From a virus, in IMG/VR virus record IMGVR_UViG_3300040802_000030, positions 1 to 61,385 of that record: a stretch of 61,385 nucleotides of DNA. The stretch is one strand, 5' to 3'. Of the stretch, positions 17,630 through 26,155 are shown piece after piece. Position 1 is the stretch's first letter; each line of letters begins with the position of its first letter. A program made the translations under genes and the position numbers. The notes beneath the pieces were generated by a model. It was not told the origin of the DNA and ran no database searches. It was given only the letters and a program-made list of their open reading frames with translations.

Positions 17630-18165
17630 TGAAATTTTATGGAATAGATATTCAAAATAAATTTTTTGTTCAAATTGTTTCAACAGTTGTTGGTTTAGCA
17701 CATGCTGGTGCAACAGATGAAGGTAGAATAGTATATAATTTAACAGATGATCACTTATACACCGCATCACAGAGTACTTGGAATAAAATTGTAATTTCCA
17801 CTGATATATATTCAAATGGAACAAAACAGTTATTTTTAAATTACCCATTACCAGCCAATTGGACAATTGATGCCGCTCATAATGATAGAATGTTGGTATT
17901 ATCACAAAATGGTTCATTTGCAAATGGTATATATGGTTCATGGACAATTACTGGTATAAGTACTACTGGTAATCATAATCATGGTGGTTATACTGGTTTA
18001 CCATATGGTAGAACAATTTACGCTGGTAAATCTGATAGAGAGGGTTATGGTGGTGAAGACAATCACCTACATAGCATGTCAACAGCTGGAAATCACCAAC
18101 ATACGTTTGATGGTGCCTGGAGACCAGCATATGTAAATGGAATAAAAGCAACATATAGTGCTTAA
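17629..18165 (+). CDS. Small fiber-tip protein, paralog 3
   Basis: 178 residues. MKFYGIDIQNKFFVQIV and GATDEGRIVYNLTDDHLY match the N-terminal module of the two genes before it, and HNHGG, HLHSM and HQHTFDGAWRPAYV match their C-termini. Divergence is concentrated in the central region, as expected for receptor-binding tips under selection. The start overlaps the previous stop (TAATG). Confidence 0.6.
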   Translation: MKFYGIDIQNKFFVQIVSTVVGLAHAGATDEGRIVYNLTDDHLYTASQSTWNKIVISTDIYSNGTKQLFLNYPLPANWTIDAAHNDRMLVLSQNGSFANGIYGSWTITGISTTGNHNHGGYTGLPYGRTIYAGKSDREGYGGEDNHLHSMSTAGNHQHTFDGAWRPAYVNGIKATYSA

Positions 18166-18176
18166 AAGGAGAAATT

Positions 18177-18620
18177 ATGGCTGAATTAGATGAAAAATTA
18201 ATGCATTATAGAAATATAAGAAATATAATGCAAAAATATAAAAGAATTGCTATATATGCTTTACCCGGAGAAGGTAAATCTCATATAATGGCAGAATTAA
18301 AAAAGAAATTTGAACCAGAGTGGAATTTTTATCATTTTGGTCGTGGTATTACAAAAGAACCATACATTATTGAATTACCAGATACTTTTCTCCCAGAGAA
18401 TGTTTTAAATGATTTACCAGTTATTGATATTATTTATTGTCTTCAATATTCAAGAGAATATAAAGAAAGAATAACTGGTATAAGTTTTGGAGATGTTTAT
18501 AGACCTTTTATGGACTATATAAGAGAAATGAAATATGCAAGAGCCGGTAGTCTTAATCTATCGGGTAGAAGATTTAAAAGTATAACAGAATTAGAAAATG
18601 TGATAAGGAGTGTTATGTAA
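18177..18620 (+). CDS. Unknown protein with a degenerate P-loop-like motif
   Basis: 147 residues, preceded by a good AAAAGGAGA ribosome site. Residues around 24-35 read IAIYALPGEGKSHIM. This resembles a Walker A loop after a beta strand, but has Ala where the first Gly is expected. No convincing Walker B is seen. It may be a small nucleotide-binding protein or only a look-alike. It lies between fiber-tip paralogs, so a morphogenesis role is possible. Function unknown. Confidence 0.4.
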   Translation: MAELDEKLMHYRNIRNIMQKYKRIAIYALPGEGKSHIMAELKKKFEPEWNFYHFGRGITKEPYIIELPDTFLPENVLNDLPVIDIIYCLQYSREYKERITGISFGDVYRPFMDYIREMKYARAGSLNLSGRRFKSITELENVIRSVM

Positions 18621-18970
18621 TGAGATTTAAGAAAGCTTTCAAATGTTCAAGATGTCCAGAAAATAATGGTGAAAATGGATGTCCAATGTGGTGGGAAATG
18701 ATTTTAAAAAATAGTGACACAGATGAAACAAAAATTACTAAAGCTTGTGGATTTACACAACTTCCACAAATGCTCGCTTTAATATCAACGGATACAATGC
18801 ACTCAGTTGCAGCATCTTATGATATGAGAAACAAAGTTATAAAAAATGTTGGTAAAGTAATTTTTGCAATTAATGAAAAAATGAATTTGGAATTTAAAGA
18901 AGAAGAAATTGAAGAAATGTCGTCAATCGAAGATAATGATAAAAAAATGATTGAAGATAGGGGAGAGTAA
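18620..18970 (+). CDS. Small Cys-containing protein of unknown function
   Basis: 116 residues. Four Cys near the N-terminus (CSRC, GCPMWWEM, then ACGF) could hold a zinc or Fe-S site. The C-terminal third is acidic and helical. Many phage proteins with CSRCPEN-type starts are short and uncharacterised. The start overlaps the previous stop (TAATG), so it is coupled to the P-loop-like gene. Confidence 0.45.
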   Translation: MRFKKAFKCSRCPENNGENGCPMWWEMILKNSDTDETKITKACGFTQLPQMLALISTDTMHSVAASYDMRNKVIKNVGKVIFAINEKMNLEFKEEEIEEMSSIEDNDKKMIEDRGE

Positions 18971-18974
18971 CTAA

Positions 18975-19658
18975 ATGGAATTTCAAGAAATTGATACAAC
19001 TGGAAAAATATGGGTTCAAAGATTAGCTTCTATACCTACATGGACAACTGCTGATAAAGGTAGAATTATATATAATACAGCAAACGGTTATTACTATTTT
19101 GGTGGTGCTAGTTCGTGGGTTATAATGACAACCGGTGTAAATACAACATATTTAAGTAGAACAACTACAGATTCACACGCCGGAACAATTTATCCAACGG
19201 TAGACGCCGCGGTTAATTTAGGTGGTGGTGTAAACAGATACGCCAATATTTATGCGGTAAATTTTCATGGTATTGCAACATCAGCAAAATACGCTGACGT
19301 TGCTGAAAAATATATTTTAAAGACTGATTATCCAATAGGAACCGTTTTAAAAATCAATAATAATGAAAATTTTGAAATGAGACAGGTTAGTAATATAGAT
19401 GATTTGGTAAGTGGTGTTGTTTCTAAAAATCCTGGTTTTATTCTAAACTCTGAATTAGAAGGTGGTACATCGGTTGCATTAGTTGGTAAAACGCCTGTAA
19501 GAGTTATTGGACCTGTTACAAAGGGTGATATGATCGGACCTTATGATGATGGTTGTGGAATAAAGACAGAAGACAGAACCAATATGTTTGCTATTGCATT
19601 AGAATCATTCTTTGGAGAAGGTGTTGAAGAATTAGTAATGTGTTTGTTAAAATTATAA
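18975..19658 (+). CDS. Fiber-like virion protein: fiber-tip N-module fused to a different C-terminal domain
   Basis: 227 residues. The N-terminal 50 residues (MEFQEIDTTGKIWVQRL, then KGRIIYNTANGYYYF) are paralogous to the three small fiber-tip proteins. The C-terminal 130 residues are different (TSAKYADVAEKYILKTDYP, then GTVLKINN). They match a domain common at the ends of T4-like virion fiber and head-fiber proteins. The shared N-module probably attaches these proteins to the same site with alternative tips (inference). It is the last gene before the radical SAM operon. Confidence 0.6.
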   Translation: MEFQEIDTTGKIWVQRLASIPTWTTADKGRIIYNTANGYYYFGGASSWVIMTTGVNTTYLSRTTTDSHAGTIYPTVDAAVNLGGGVNRYANIYAVNFHGIATSAKYADVAEKYILKTDYPIGTVLKINNNENFEMRQVSNIDDLVSGVVSKNPGFILNSELEGGTSVALVGKTPVRVIGPVTKGDMIGPYDDGCGIKTEDRTNMFAIALESFFGEGVEELVMCLLKL

Positions 19659-19659
19659 G

Positions 19660-19688
19660 TTTACATTATTGACTATTTAACTTATAAT
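19660..19688 (+). promoter_or_regulatory. Sigma70-like phage promoter
   Basis: TTTACA (19660-19665), 17-base spacer, TATAAT (19683-19688). It lies directly after the fiber genes and 24 bases before the first radical SAM gene, so it separates the structural block from the modification operon. Confidence 0.75.
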
Positions 19689-19711
19689 ATAAAATATGTG
19701 AGGTGATAAAA

Positions 19712-20824
19712 ATGTCTTTTCAGTTTCAATTAGTTGTAACAGAGAAATGTAATCTAAATTGCTCATATTGTTATATGAAAAAAAATTCAATCAATATGAG
19801 TAATGAAACATTTGATAAACATTATAAAGCATTGCCAATATTAATGAGTAAATATAATCAATCTGATTATGTAACATCATTTTTTGGTGGTGAACCATTA
19901 TTAAATTTTGAATTAATAAAATACGCAGTTAATATATTAAAAAATGACCCAAAATGTAAGGGAATGACAGTTGTTACAAATGGTCTTCCTCTTGGTCCTG
20001 ATAAGAAGAACTTTTTAAATGAAAATGGTGTTAATATATCAATATCATTTGATGGGTTATGGAATGATGTAAATCGTAAACTTATAAATGGTGGAGATTC
20101 TGTAAAATATTACATAAACAATAAAAACTTTTTAAGATTAAAAAGTTGTAAGGTAATGGTAGGTCCGAAAAGAGGAACTGTATCTATGGTTGATAACTAT
20201 AGATGGTTCATGAATGAGTTTGATATATTAAGTCCTGATTATACTTTAGTAAGGGACGATATATGGTCTGATGAAGATGTTGAGTTGTTTTCTAAAGAAT
20301 TAACTGAATTAACTGATGAAAATATTAAAGTTCTATTATCCGGTAAAGAATCTATAATCGGATGGTATGAACTTTATTTTTTGGATACATACATATATAA
20401 AAAGTATGGAAAGAGAAAATTTGGTTGTTTTGCTGGAAATCACGGTTTATCATTTATGCCAGATGGTTTTGTATATCCTTGTGCGAGATTTGGTAGTAAA
20501 AAGGAATATTTAGTATATGACTCAATTTTAAATCATTTTTATGAACCAGATAGATTGGAAATTATAAGTGATAAGATATCCAATCCTCAAGAATATAAAG
20601 AGTGCAAAGAGTGTTCATTATATAACATTTGTAATGCTGGTTGTTTATATTCCCAATTGGATTATAGTAAAAAAGTTGATGGTGAAATAAGATGTAGACC
20701 AATACCAAATGTATGTAAATTATTGAAATTATTATATTCAGAAACATTAAGATTGGTCAATACTGTTGGTGAAACAAAAGCATTTAAAAAAGTTGTTGAA
20801 AAATCTATAAAAAGGATAGGATAA
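19712..20824 (+). CDS. Radical SAM/SPASM enzyme
   Basis: 370 residues from ATG 19712, with GAGGTGAT just upstream; an in-frame GTG at 19703 overlaps that site. CNLNCSYCY (residues 13-21) is the CxxxCxxC motif that binds the catalytic 4Fe-4S cluster. FFGGEPLL is the SAM-binding GGE motif. The C-terminal region (CFAGNHGL, YPCARFG, CKECSLYNICNAGC) is a SPASM domain for auxiliary clusters. SPASM enzymes mostly modify peptides, for example in RiPP maturation or as sulfatase-activating enzymes. It opens the operon leading to the Cys-rich protein at 22357, a candidate substrate. Confidence 0.85.
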   Translation: MSFQFQLVVTEKCNLNCSYCYMKKNSINMSNETFDKHYKALPILMSKYNQSDYVTSFFGGEPLLNFELIKYAVNILKNDPKCKGMTVVTNGLPLGPDKKNFLNENGVNISISFDGLWNDVNRKLINGGDSVKYYINNKNFLRLKSCKVMVGPKRGTVSMVDNYRWFMNEFDILSPDYTLVRDDIWSDEDVELFSKELTELTDENIKVLLSGKESIIGWYELYFLDTYIYKKYGKRKFGCFAGNHGLSFMPDGFVYPCARFGSKKEYLVYDSILNHFYEPDRLEIISDKISNPQEYKECKECSLYNICNAGCLYSQLDYSKKVDGEIRCRPIPNVCKLLKLLYSETLRLVNTVGETKAFKKVVEKSIKRIG

Positions 20825-20826
20825 AA

Positions 20827-21207
20827 ATGGATAGAGAAACAAAAGTGTTCTTATGTGTGAAAAGTTTATTTAATATATCAAATGACTTAAAAGATGATTT
20901 TGAGGATTATTCAAATATATTATTATTTATTGCAGATAATATAGCAAGAAAAATGGAAAAAGAAATGGAAAATACAAAACCATCAATTCATAAAGATGGT
21001 AATATACATAATTTAGGTGAGGGTGTGAAATCTCTTAATGAATATATGGATAACACACCAAAAATGGAAAAAGAAAAAAGTTTAGATTTTCCAATTCAAA
21101 CACCAGAAGAAAGAATGATTGAAGAACAAGTTGATAATACTATAAAAGAAGTAAGAAAAGAATTAAGTAATTCAATAAAAGAAGAAACGAGTAATGTCGG
21201 ATGCTGA
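20827..21207 (+). CDS. Unknown charged helical protein between two radical SAM genes
   Basis: 126 residues, rich in Lys/Glu/Asp/Asn, with no recognised domain. The N-terminal half looks helical, the middle (HKDGNIHNLGEGVKSLN) is probably disordered, and the protein ends in Cys. It begins 2 bases after the first radical SAM gene and overlaps the next by 7 bases. Its place suggests an accessory factor, such as a peptide-recognition partner, but no RRE fold can be read by eye. Confidence 0.45.
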   Translation: MDRETKVFLCVKSLFNISNDLKDDFEDYSNILLFIADNIARKMEKEMENTKPSIHKDGNIHNLGEGVKSLNEYMDNTPKMEKEKSLDFPIQTPEERMIEEQVDNTIKEVRKELSNSIKEETSNVGC

Positions 21208-22379
21208 AAAGAAAAGTAAGATATTTTCATATTGATTTGAATACAACAAGATCATGTAATATGGCTTGTAAATATTGTTTCGAACCAAAAGAATTAATAC
21301 CTATAGGTAATAAACTTGACTTTGATTTTACTAAATCTTTTGTATATTGGGTAATGGATTTTGTTAAATCATCATTTTTTATTGATAATTATGATATTTT
21401 AAGTATTGATTTTTGGGGTGGTGAACCAACATTATGTTCATATGAAATTAAATCAATTATTGATTACTTCGAGAATTATGAGAATATAAAATTTTATATT
21501 TACAGCAATGGATATGATATATCAGATATTAAAGAGACTTTAATAAAATATAGAAATAAAGTGGTATTAGATAACTCACCTAAATTATTATTACAAGTTT
21601 CATATGATGGTGAAAAATTACAAGATAAGTATAGAGTCAATAAAAAAGGTGAGGGTACAAGCAAAAGAGTAAAATCAAATATAGAGTGGTTAAATGATAA
21701 AGAAATACCATTTGTAATAAAATCGGTTATTTCACCAGTTGATTTTGACTTAATGATTGATTCGTATGATGAAATAAAAGAGTTAATTTATAACAATAAT
21801 GTAAATACTGGTTATTTTCCTACAATTGAATATTATAATTCTGAAAGATTTACGGAAGAAGAAATACAGGACCATTTGAGTAAATTAAGATATTCAATGA
21901 CTATAATAACAGCAAAAGAAATAATAAGTATTTTGGATAAAAATGAGAGATTATTTTTTACTTGGTTAAAGGGTAATATAGCATTATGTAATGCCGGTCA
22001 AAACTATATATCAATTGATTATGATGGAAATATATATTCCTGTCATGGTTGTTTTTATTCAAATAAAAAAGATCATTATTTTACTAATATGTTAAGTAAT
22101 AGTAATTCAATAGATTGGATTAAAATAATTTGTAATAAAAATAAACTAAATAATAACTATATACCTCCTAAATGTGAAGAATGTGACACATTAATTTGTC
22201 TAAGATGTAATGTTGTAAAATATGAAAACAGTAAAAAAGAAAATTATTTTGATAAATGGAGAGACTATTCAAATCAACCAACATTATGTAGATATTATAG
22301 AGAGGCAAGCAAATTTATAAAAATTTTTAGAAATAAATTGGGGAGAGATAAATTAAATGGCGTGTACAGGTCATGTTAA
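21201..22379 (+). CDS. Radical SAM/SPASM enzyme next to the Cys-rich protein
   Basis: 392 residues. CNMACKYCF has cluster ligands at Cys19, Cys23 and Cys26. DFWGGEPTL is the SAM-binding motif. The C-terminal CNAGQNY, YSCHGCFY, CEECDTLICLRC and a late Cys make a SPASM-like domain. The last 23 bases overlap the start of the Cys-rich gene at 22357, a very tight coupling between a peptide-modifying enzyme family and a candidate target. The gene is full length for the family. Confidence 0.85.
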   Translation: MLKRKVRYFHIDLNTTRSCNMACKYCFEPKELIPIGNKLDFDFTKSFVYWVMDFVKSSFFIDNYDILSIDFWGGEPTLCSYEIKSIIDYFENYENIKFYIYSNGYDISDIKETLIKYRNKVVLDNSPKLLLQVSYDGEKLQDKYRVNKKGEGTSKRVKSNIEWLNDKEIPFVIKSVISPVDFDLMIDSYDEIKELIYNNNVNTGYFPTIEYYNSERFTEEEIQDHLSKLRYSMTIITAKEIISILDKNERLFFTWLKGNIALCNAGQNYISIDYDGNIYSCHGCFYSNKKDHYFTNMLSNSNSIDWIKIICNKNKLNNNYIPPKCEECDTLICLRCNVVKYENSKKENYFDKWRDYSNQPTLCRYYREASKFIKIFRNKLGRDKLNGVYRSC

Positions 22380-22848
22380 TAGTTGTTTAACACATCCGGG
22401 ATATATAGGACCACGAACAGCAACAGTTTGGACTGATCCAACATTAAATACTAGTATAACAATAAAAGCAACTCATTTTAATCAATTAAGAACAGCAATC
22501 ATAAATGAATTAGCAGTTAGAGGTTTGGGAACTAGTGGTATGTATGGTGCGCAAAGTTCTGGTACTATTATATATTCAGTTTTATATAAAGGTTTAAGAA
22601 GTAATATGGAAAGAATTGATGCGGCTCAATGGGCCGCCTATAGTGCTGTAGAAAAAGCAAAAATGAATGATACAGCTCTAGCAATTGGTTCATTAATAGA
22701 AGATACAACAACTGCTGCATTTAGAACATACACAAACTATATGGAAAGTTTATGTGTGTGTAATTGTAATTACGCCTGTACTTGTGATTGTAATTATTGT
22801 ACTTGTAATTGTGCAAATGAATGTAGTTGTCAAACATATTATTATTAA
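22357..22848 (+). CDS. Protein with Cys-rich tail; candidate radical SAM substrate or virion protein
   Basis: 163 residues; a GGGGAGAG ribosome site precedes the ATG. The N-terminus has a CxxHxxxCxxH pattern (CTGHVNSCLTH). The middle is a soluble helical domain (IKATHFNQLRTAIINELAVR) of a type seen in phage structural proteins. Residues 133-163 hold 11 Cys, mostly as CxC (CVCNCNYACTCDC, then NYCTCNC), ending in QTYYY. A Cys-rich C-terminal tail directly after two SPASM enzymes is the layout of sactipeptide/ranthipeptide precursors. The long folded N-domain is unlike a normal leader, so a modified virion protein is equally possible. A plain metal-binding tail is the simplest alternative. Confidence 0.6.
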   Translation: MACTGHVNSCLTHPGYIGPRTATVWTDPTLNTSITIKATHFNQLRTAIINELAVRGLGTSGMYGAQSSGTIIYSVLYKGLRSNMERIDAAQWAAYSAVEKAKMNDTALAIGSLIEDTTTAAFRTYTNYMESLCVCNCNYACTCDCNYCTCNCANECSCQTYYY

Positions 22849-22860
22849 AAGGAGAAAGAT

Positions 22861-23466
22861 GTGGGTAAATTAGCAAAAAGTTACTTTATCATTTTCGATA
22901 AAGGTGATATGTGGCAAGTAACAGGAACAGTAAATATTCCAGAAGGTTATGAAGTATCGGAAAACCATGATGGTGTTCTTGATATGTCTGATTTTAATGT
23001 TAGAGAGGTTTTTCTTTACGCTAAGGAAAAAATAGAAAATAATAATGTTTATATTCCAAAAAACTATCAAGGTAGATTAGTAAAAGATGATCTTATTATA
23101 GTGCCTCATGATAAATTGGAAGTAAAAAGAGCTAGAACTATAAGTAAAGGTAAAGAAATTTTGATGCAAAAGGTTTCTTTATTTGAGATATTTGCTTCAG
23201 TTGAATTTATTATACTAAATAATTATTTATTAGAAAAGGGTTATGTTATTACTGATAGTAATAGACAAGATAAATACCTTGAAATAATAGAAACAGGTGA
23301 TATAGAGTTAATAGAAAAATTAGAAAGATTTCTAAAATGTCGTGATGATATAATGATAAATTATACATTTCATTCAATATTTCGTGAATTTAGATTAAAT
23401 CTTGAAAAAGCAGAGAGTGAAGAAGAAATAGATAAAATTTGGAAAGAATTTGTTATAATATTTTAA
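22861..23466 (+). CDS. Unknown protein, possible fiber-assembly type
   Basis: 201 residues. The start must be GTG 22861, because the ATG two bases earlier runs into a stop; AAAGGAGAAA lies just upstream. The N-terminal 100 residues are beta-rich (YFIIFDKGDMWQVTG). The C-terminal half is helical with KYLEIIETGD and EEIDKIWKEF elements, a pattern common in small proteins near phage tail genes. It lies between the Cys-rich protein and a GT-like protein. Function unknown. Confidence 0.45.
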   Translation: MGKLAKSYFIIFDKGDMWQVTGTVNIPEGYEVSENHDGVLDMSDFNVREVFLYAKEKIENNNVYIPKNYQGRLVKDDLIIVPHDKLEVKRARTISKGKEILMQKVSLFEIFASVEFIILNNYLLEKGYVITDSNRQDKYLEIIETGDIELIEKLERFLKCRDDIMINYTFHSIFREFRLNLEKAESEEEIDKIWKEFVIIF

Positions 23467-23467
23467 T

Positions 23468-24310
23468 ATGTTAAGAAAAAAATACTTGTTTATACCAAAA
23501 AAATTTGGTAAATTGAAAAGGGGTGCTTGGATGGCCTCTTTAGATTTGAAGGAAACTTTTGATGAGTTTATCGACATAAGAGAAAGTAGAAGTATAAGAA
23601 GAATTTCAGATGTAGTTAATGATTATGAAAAATTAATATTCATTACACAAGTACCTCATTTATATCACTTAAATATAAGTTTTATTGCGTTAAGAAATAT
23701 CAATCATTTGATTTATCTAAGGGGGGAGTATGTATCTCCCCTTTATAATTCTTGTAATAATGGATTTCATTATTACAGAGAACATAATCAAATAAAACAT
23801 TATATTCCATTCATACCTAACCTACCAAAATATGAAAATAAGAATTATAGAGTTGGTTTCTATTATAGACCCTGGCTAAATCCAGATTCTTGTAAATGGT
23901 TTATAGATAATTATGTAGATAATGACATACCTATAATGACTATGGGTAGTGTACCCATAAGATTACTTCAAAGAAAGAATTGGAAACATACATTCGATAG
24001 AAATGAATTTTTTAGTAACATAACAGATTATATTTACGTCAAATCAAAAAAATTTAATGACCCATTTCCTACTTCTTTATGTGAAGCTGTTCAAACGGGT
24101 AAGAATATTAAAATAATTGATATAGGATATAGACCTTTTAAAGATGGTATTAATGATATTGAAGATTGTATTAATTATGATGATAGTTTATTAAACTTTT
24201 CTAATTGGATAAAGTGGTATGGGAATATTTTGAATAATGGATTCAATAATGTAATGGATAGGAATAAATATAATAATTTTTCTAATTGGATATTAAATGA
24301 AGTAATTTAA
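23468..24310 (+). CDS. GT-B-like glycosyltransferase-fold protein, paralog A
   Basis: 280 residues. The C-terminal region DPFPTSLCEAVQTGKNIKI resembles the nucleotide-sugar-binding end of GT4-type glycosyltransferases, where a Pro-rich turn and a Glu precede a strand. A similar segment occurs in the proteins at 24389, 27976 and 32029. The N-terminal Rossmann-like half is weakly defined. It starts one base after the previous stop. Donor and acceptor are unknown. A minus-strand promoter lies just downstream and would read antisense to this gene. Confidence 0.5.
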   Translation: MLRKKYLFIPKKFGKLKRGAWMASLDLKETFDEFIDIRESRSIRRISDVVNDYEKLIFITQVPHLYHLNISFIALRNINHLIYLRGEYVSPLYNSCNNGFHYYREHNQIKHYIPFIPNLPKYENKNYRVGFYYRPWLNPDSCKWFIDNYVDNDIPIMTMGSVPIRLLQRKNWKHTFDRNEFFSNITDYIYVKSKKFNDPFPTSLCEAVQTGKNIKIIDIGYRPFKDGINDIEDCINYDDSLLNFSNWIKWYGNILNNGFNNVMDRNKYNNFSNWILNEVI

Positions 24311-24352
24311 TATCTCTCCCCTATATCTCTCTTTCTCCCCAACAACTAGTTT

Positions 24353-24380
24353 ATTATAACACATTTTGGGAGAATGTAAA
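24353..24380 (-). promoter_or_regulatory. Sigma70-like promoter pointing against its neighbours
   Basis: On the minus strand: TTTACA (24380-24375), a 16-base spacer, TATAAT (24358-24353). All genes nearby are on the plus strand, so its transcript would be antisense to the GT-like gene ending at 24310. A pyrimidine-rich tract at 24311-24340 would become a purine-rich RNA 5' region. No minus-strand gene with a plausible start was found. Confidence 0.55.
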
Positions 24381-24388
24381 CATAAAAA

Positions 24389-25273
24389 ATGAAAAAAATT
24401 TTTATTTTATCAGACCATAGATATTTGAGTGGGTCACTAATAAATCTACTGGATTTTCAACAATATTTAAAAGATATTGAAAAATACAACGTAACATTTA
24501 TATGTGAAGATAAGCTCATAAATCATAATCTAATTAAACTAACTAATAGAAAATACACATTCGATAGACTTGATAAAATAAAAGATGTGATTATAATAAA
24601 AGGTTGTTTGATAACAGATTTTAAATCCCTATGTTCAACTTACCTTAATAATAAAAGAATATTAGCAGATAAATGTATTGTGGTTGATAACATTGAATTA
24701 ACATTTTATTTGAATAAAAGAAGTGACACACATTTATATTATGATATTGACCTATATAATTGTTTAAATTATCATAAAGTGAAAAATTTCATATTTTTAA
24801 TGCCAAAATTTAATAAAGATATTTGGGATAATATATATAGTGATGTAAAATCAGAAGTCTTTTATAAGAAGATAAATTTAAATTTATTGAATCATATGAA
24901 TATTAGTAATAACGGTAAACTATTTTTCAGGTCACATAATTTTTATCTTGATGATGATATGGTAAATTTTACTAACATATCAACAATAATAAAGAATAAA
25001 TATTCCAATTCAGTTGAGTTGAATCTGTTAAATTATAAAGATATATTCAATTATAAAGGTTATATTTACTGTAAAAAACCAGAGACATATTATTTTGAAC
25101 AATTTGGTAGACTGATATTTGAGTATATATTGTTAGGAAAAGAGATACATTGGTTTGATAATCCTTATGAATATGATGATGGTTTAAAAGAATATTTAAA
25201 TTACTATAGTGAGGATAAAAATCAAATTGAATATCTTATGAATAAAAAATATGAAGAAAAGCCATGGGAGTAA
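24389..25273 (+). CDS. GT-B-like protein, paralog B
   Basis: 294 residues. No motif is diagnostic, but the C-terminal segment YIYCKKPETYYFEQFGRLIF, with the following EYILLGKEIHWFDN, aligns by eye with the same region of the proteins at 23468, 27976 and 32029. The N-terminus (IFILSDHRYLSGSLINLLD) looks like the first strand-loop-helix of a GT-B Rossmann domain. No clear ribosome site precedes the ATG; the upstream gap holds a reverse promoter. Acceptor unknown. Confidence 0.45.
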   Translation: MKKIFILSDHRYLSGSLINLLDFQQYLKDIEKYNVTFICEDKLINHNLIKLTNRKYTFDRLDKIKDVIIIKGCLITDFKSLCSTYLNNKRILADKCIVVDNIELTFYLNKRSDTHLYYDIDLYNCLNYHKVKNFIFLMPKFNKDIWDNIYSDVKSEVFYKKINLNLLNHMNISNNGKLFFRSHNFYLDDDMVNFTNISTIIKNKYSNSVELNLLNYKDIFNYKGYIYCKKPETYYFEQFGRLIFEYILLGKEIHWFDNPYEYDDGLKEYLNYYSEDKNQIEYLMNKKYEEKPWE

Positions 25274-25276
25274 AAT

Positions 25277-25669
25277 ATGATATTAGAAACTGTAATTATT
25301 GAACCATTTGTTTATTATGATACAAAAGAACAAATGAAAAATGCATATTTTTCTCTTATTGGAAAAGAGAGATTAGAAGATTGGAAAAGAATTGAAAAAG
25401 AACAAATGAAAAATGATGAGTTATTAAAAAGAGTTCATCATTTCTCATTAAATGAGTTTGAAAAATATGTTGTTATATATTATTCAATGTGGAAAAATGA
25501 GAGAAGTAGAGTAAAAAATTTACAATATTTAGATCGCATTAATCAAATTATTGAAAGAGATTCATGGTATATTAATGAATATAAAGTTAAACTCATAACA
25601 AATTATAAAATGTGGATGAAAAAATACTACATAGAACATGTTATGGAAAACAATAAAAAGATAATATAA
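25277..25669 (+). CDS. Unknown helical protein
   Basis: 130 residues, with many aromatic and charged residues and almost entirely helical in appearance. No family was recognised. It starts 3 bases after the upstream GT-like gene and ends just before the promoter at 25672, so it closes the operon that begins at 19712. Confidence 0.4.
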   Translation: MILETVIIEPFVYYDTKEQMKNAYFSLIGKERLEDWKRIEKEQMKNDELLKRVHHFSLNEFEKYVVIYYSMWKNERSRVKNLQYLDRINQIIERDSWYINEYKVKLITNYKMWMKKYYIEHVMENNKKII

Positions 25670-25671
25670 TG

Positions 25672-25700
25672 TTTACAATATTGTAATAATTTGGTATAAT
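25672..25700 (+). promoter_or_regulatory. Sigma70-like phage promoter before gp55
   Basis: TTTACA (25672-25677), 17-base spacer, TATAAT (25695-25700). It lies 27 bases before the gp55-like gene. It would drive both the late sigma factor and the radical SAM cluster that overlaps its end. Confidence 0.8.
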
Positions 25701-25726
25701 AACATAAAAATTTCAAAGGAGTAATA

Positions 25727-26155
25727 ATGGCAAAACCTTATTATGTAAAAAATTCAGAACTCTTACCTCATATTCATGTATATAGAGAGACAGGAGTTGT
25801 ATCAGAAGAACTTGGTGGATTTATCTATAAGATAGCATACAATTATGCAAATAAAGGAAGTTTTTACGGTTATACTTGGAAAGAAGATATGGTATCAGAA
25901 GCAGTATTGACTTGTATTAAGTATATGCATAATTTTGACCCAATGGCCCAGAAAAGACCAAATCCATTCGCATATTTCACAACAGTTATTCATAATGCCT
26001 TTTTGAACTATATAAGAAAGCAGAAAAAACATAGTAAAATTAAAGACATATGTTGGAAAAATTGTTATCTACTAGATAAAGAAGAAATATATCATACAAA
26101 AGCTATTGACTATAGAGTAATGAAAAGGACAGATGATGCGGACGAGTCGTGTTAA
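25727..26155 (+). CDS. 55: Late-transcription sigma factor, gp55-like
   Basis: 142 residues; AAAGGAG precedes the ATG. The region WKEDMVSEAVLTCIKYMHNF, followed by NPFAYFTTVIHNAFLNYIRK and KKHSKIKDICW, is typical of T4 gp55, the small sigma70-class factor that reads TATAAATA late promoters. It is shorter than T4 gp55 (about 185 residues), so the clamp-contacting C-terminal part may be reduced. Its last 23 bases overlap a radical SAM gene. Two matching late promoters occur in this window. Confidence 0.85.
   Translation: MAKPYYVKNSELLPHIHVYRETGVVSEELGGFIYKIAYNYANKGSFYGYTWKEDMVSEAVLTCIKYMHNFDPMAQKRPNPFAYFTTVIHNAFLNYIRKQKKHSKIKDICWKNCYLLDKEEIYHTKAIDYRVMKRTDDADESC

Noticed and set aside
23721-23745. 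GGGGAG/CTCCCC hairpin within the GT-like gene
   Set aside because: Short 6-bp stem without a T run, inside coding sequence; likely chance.
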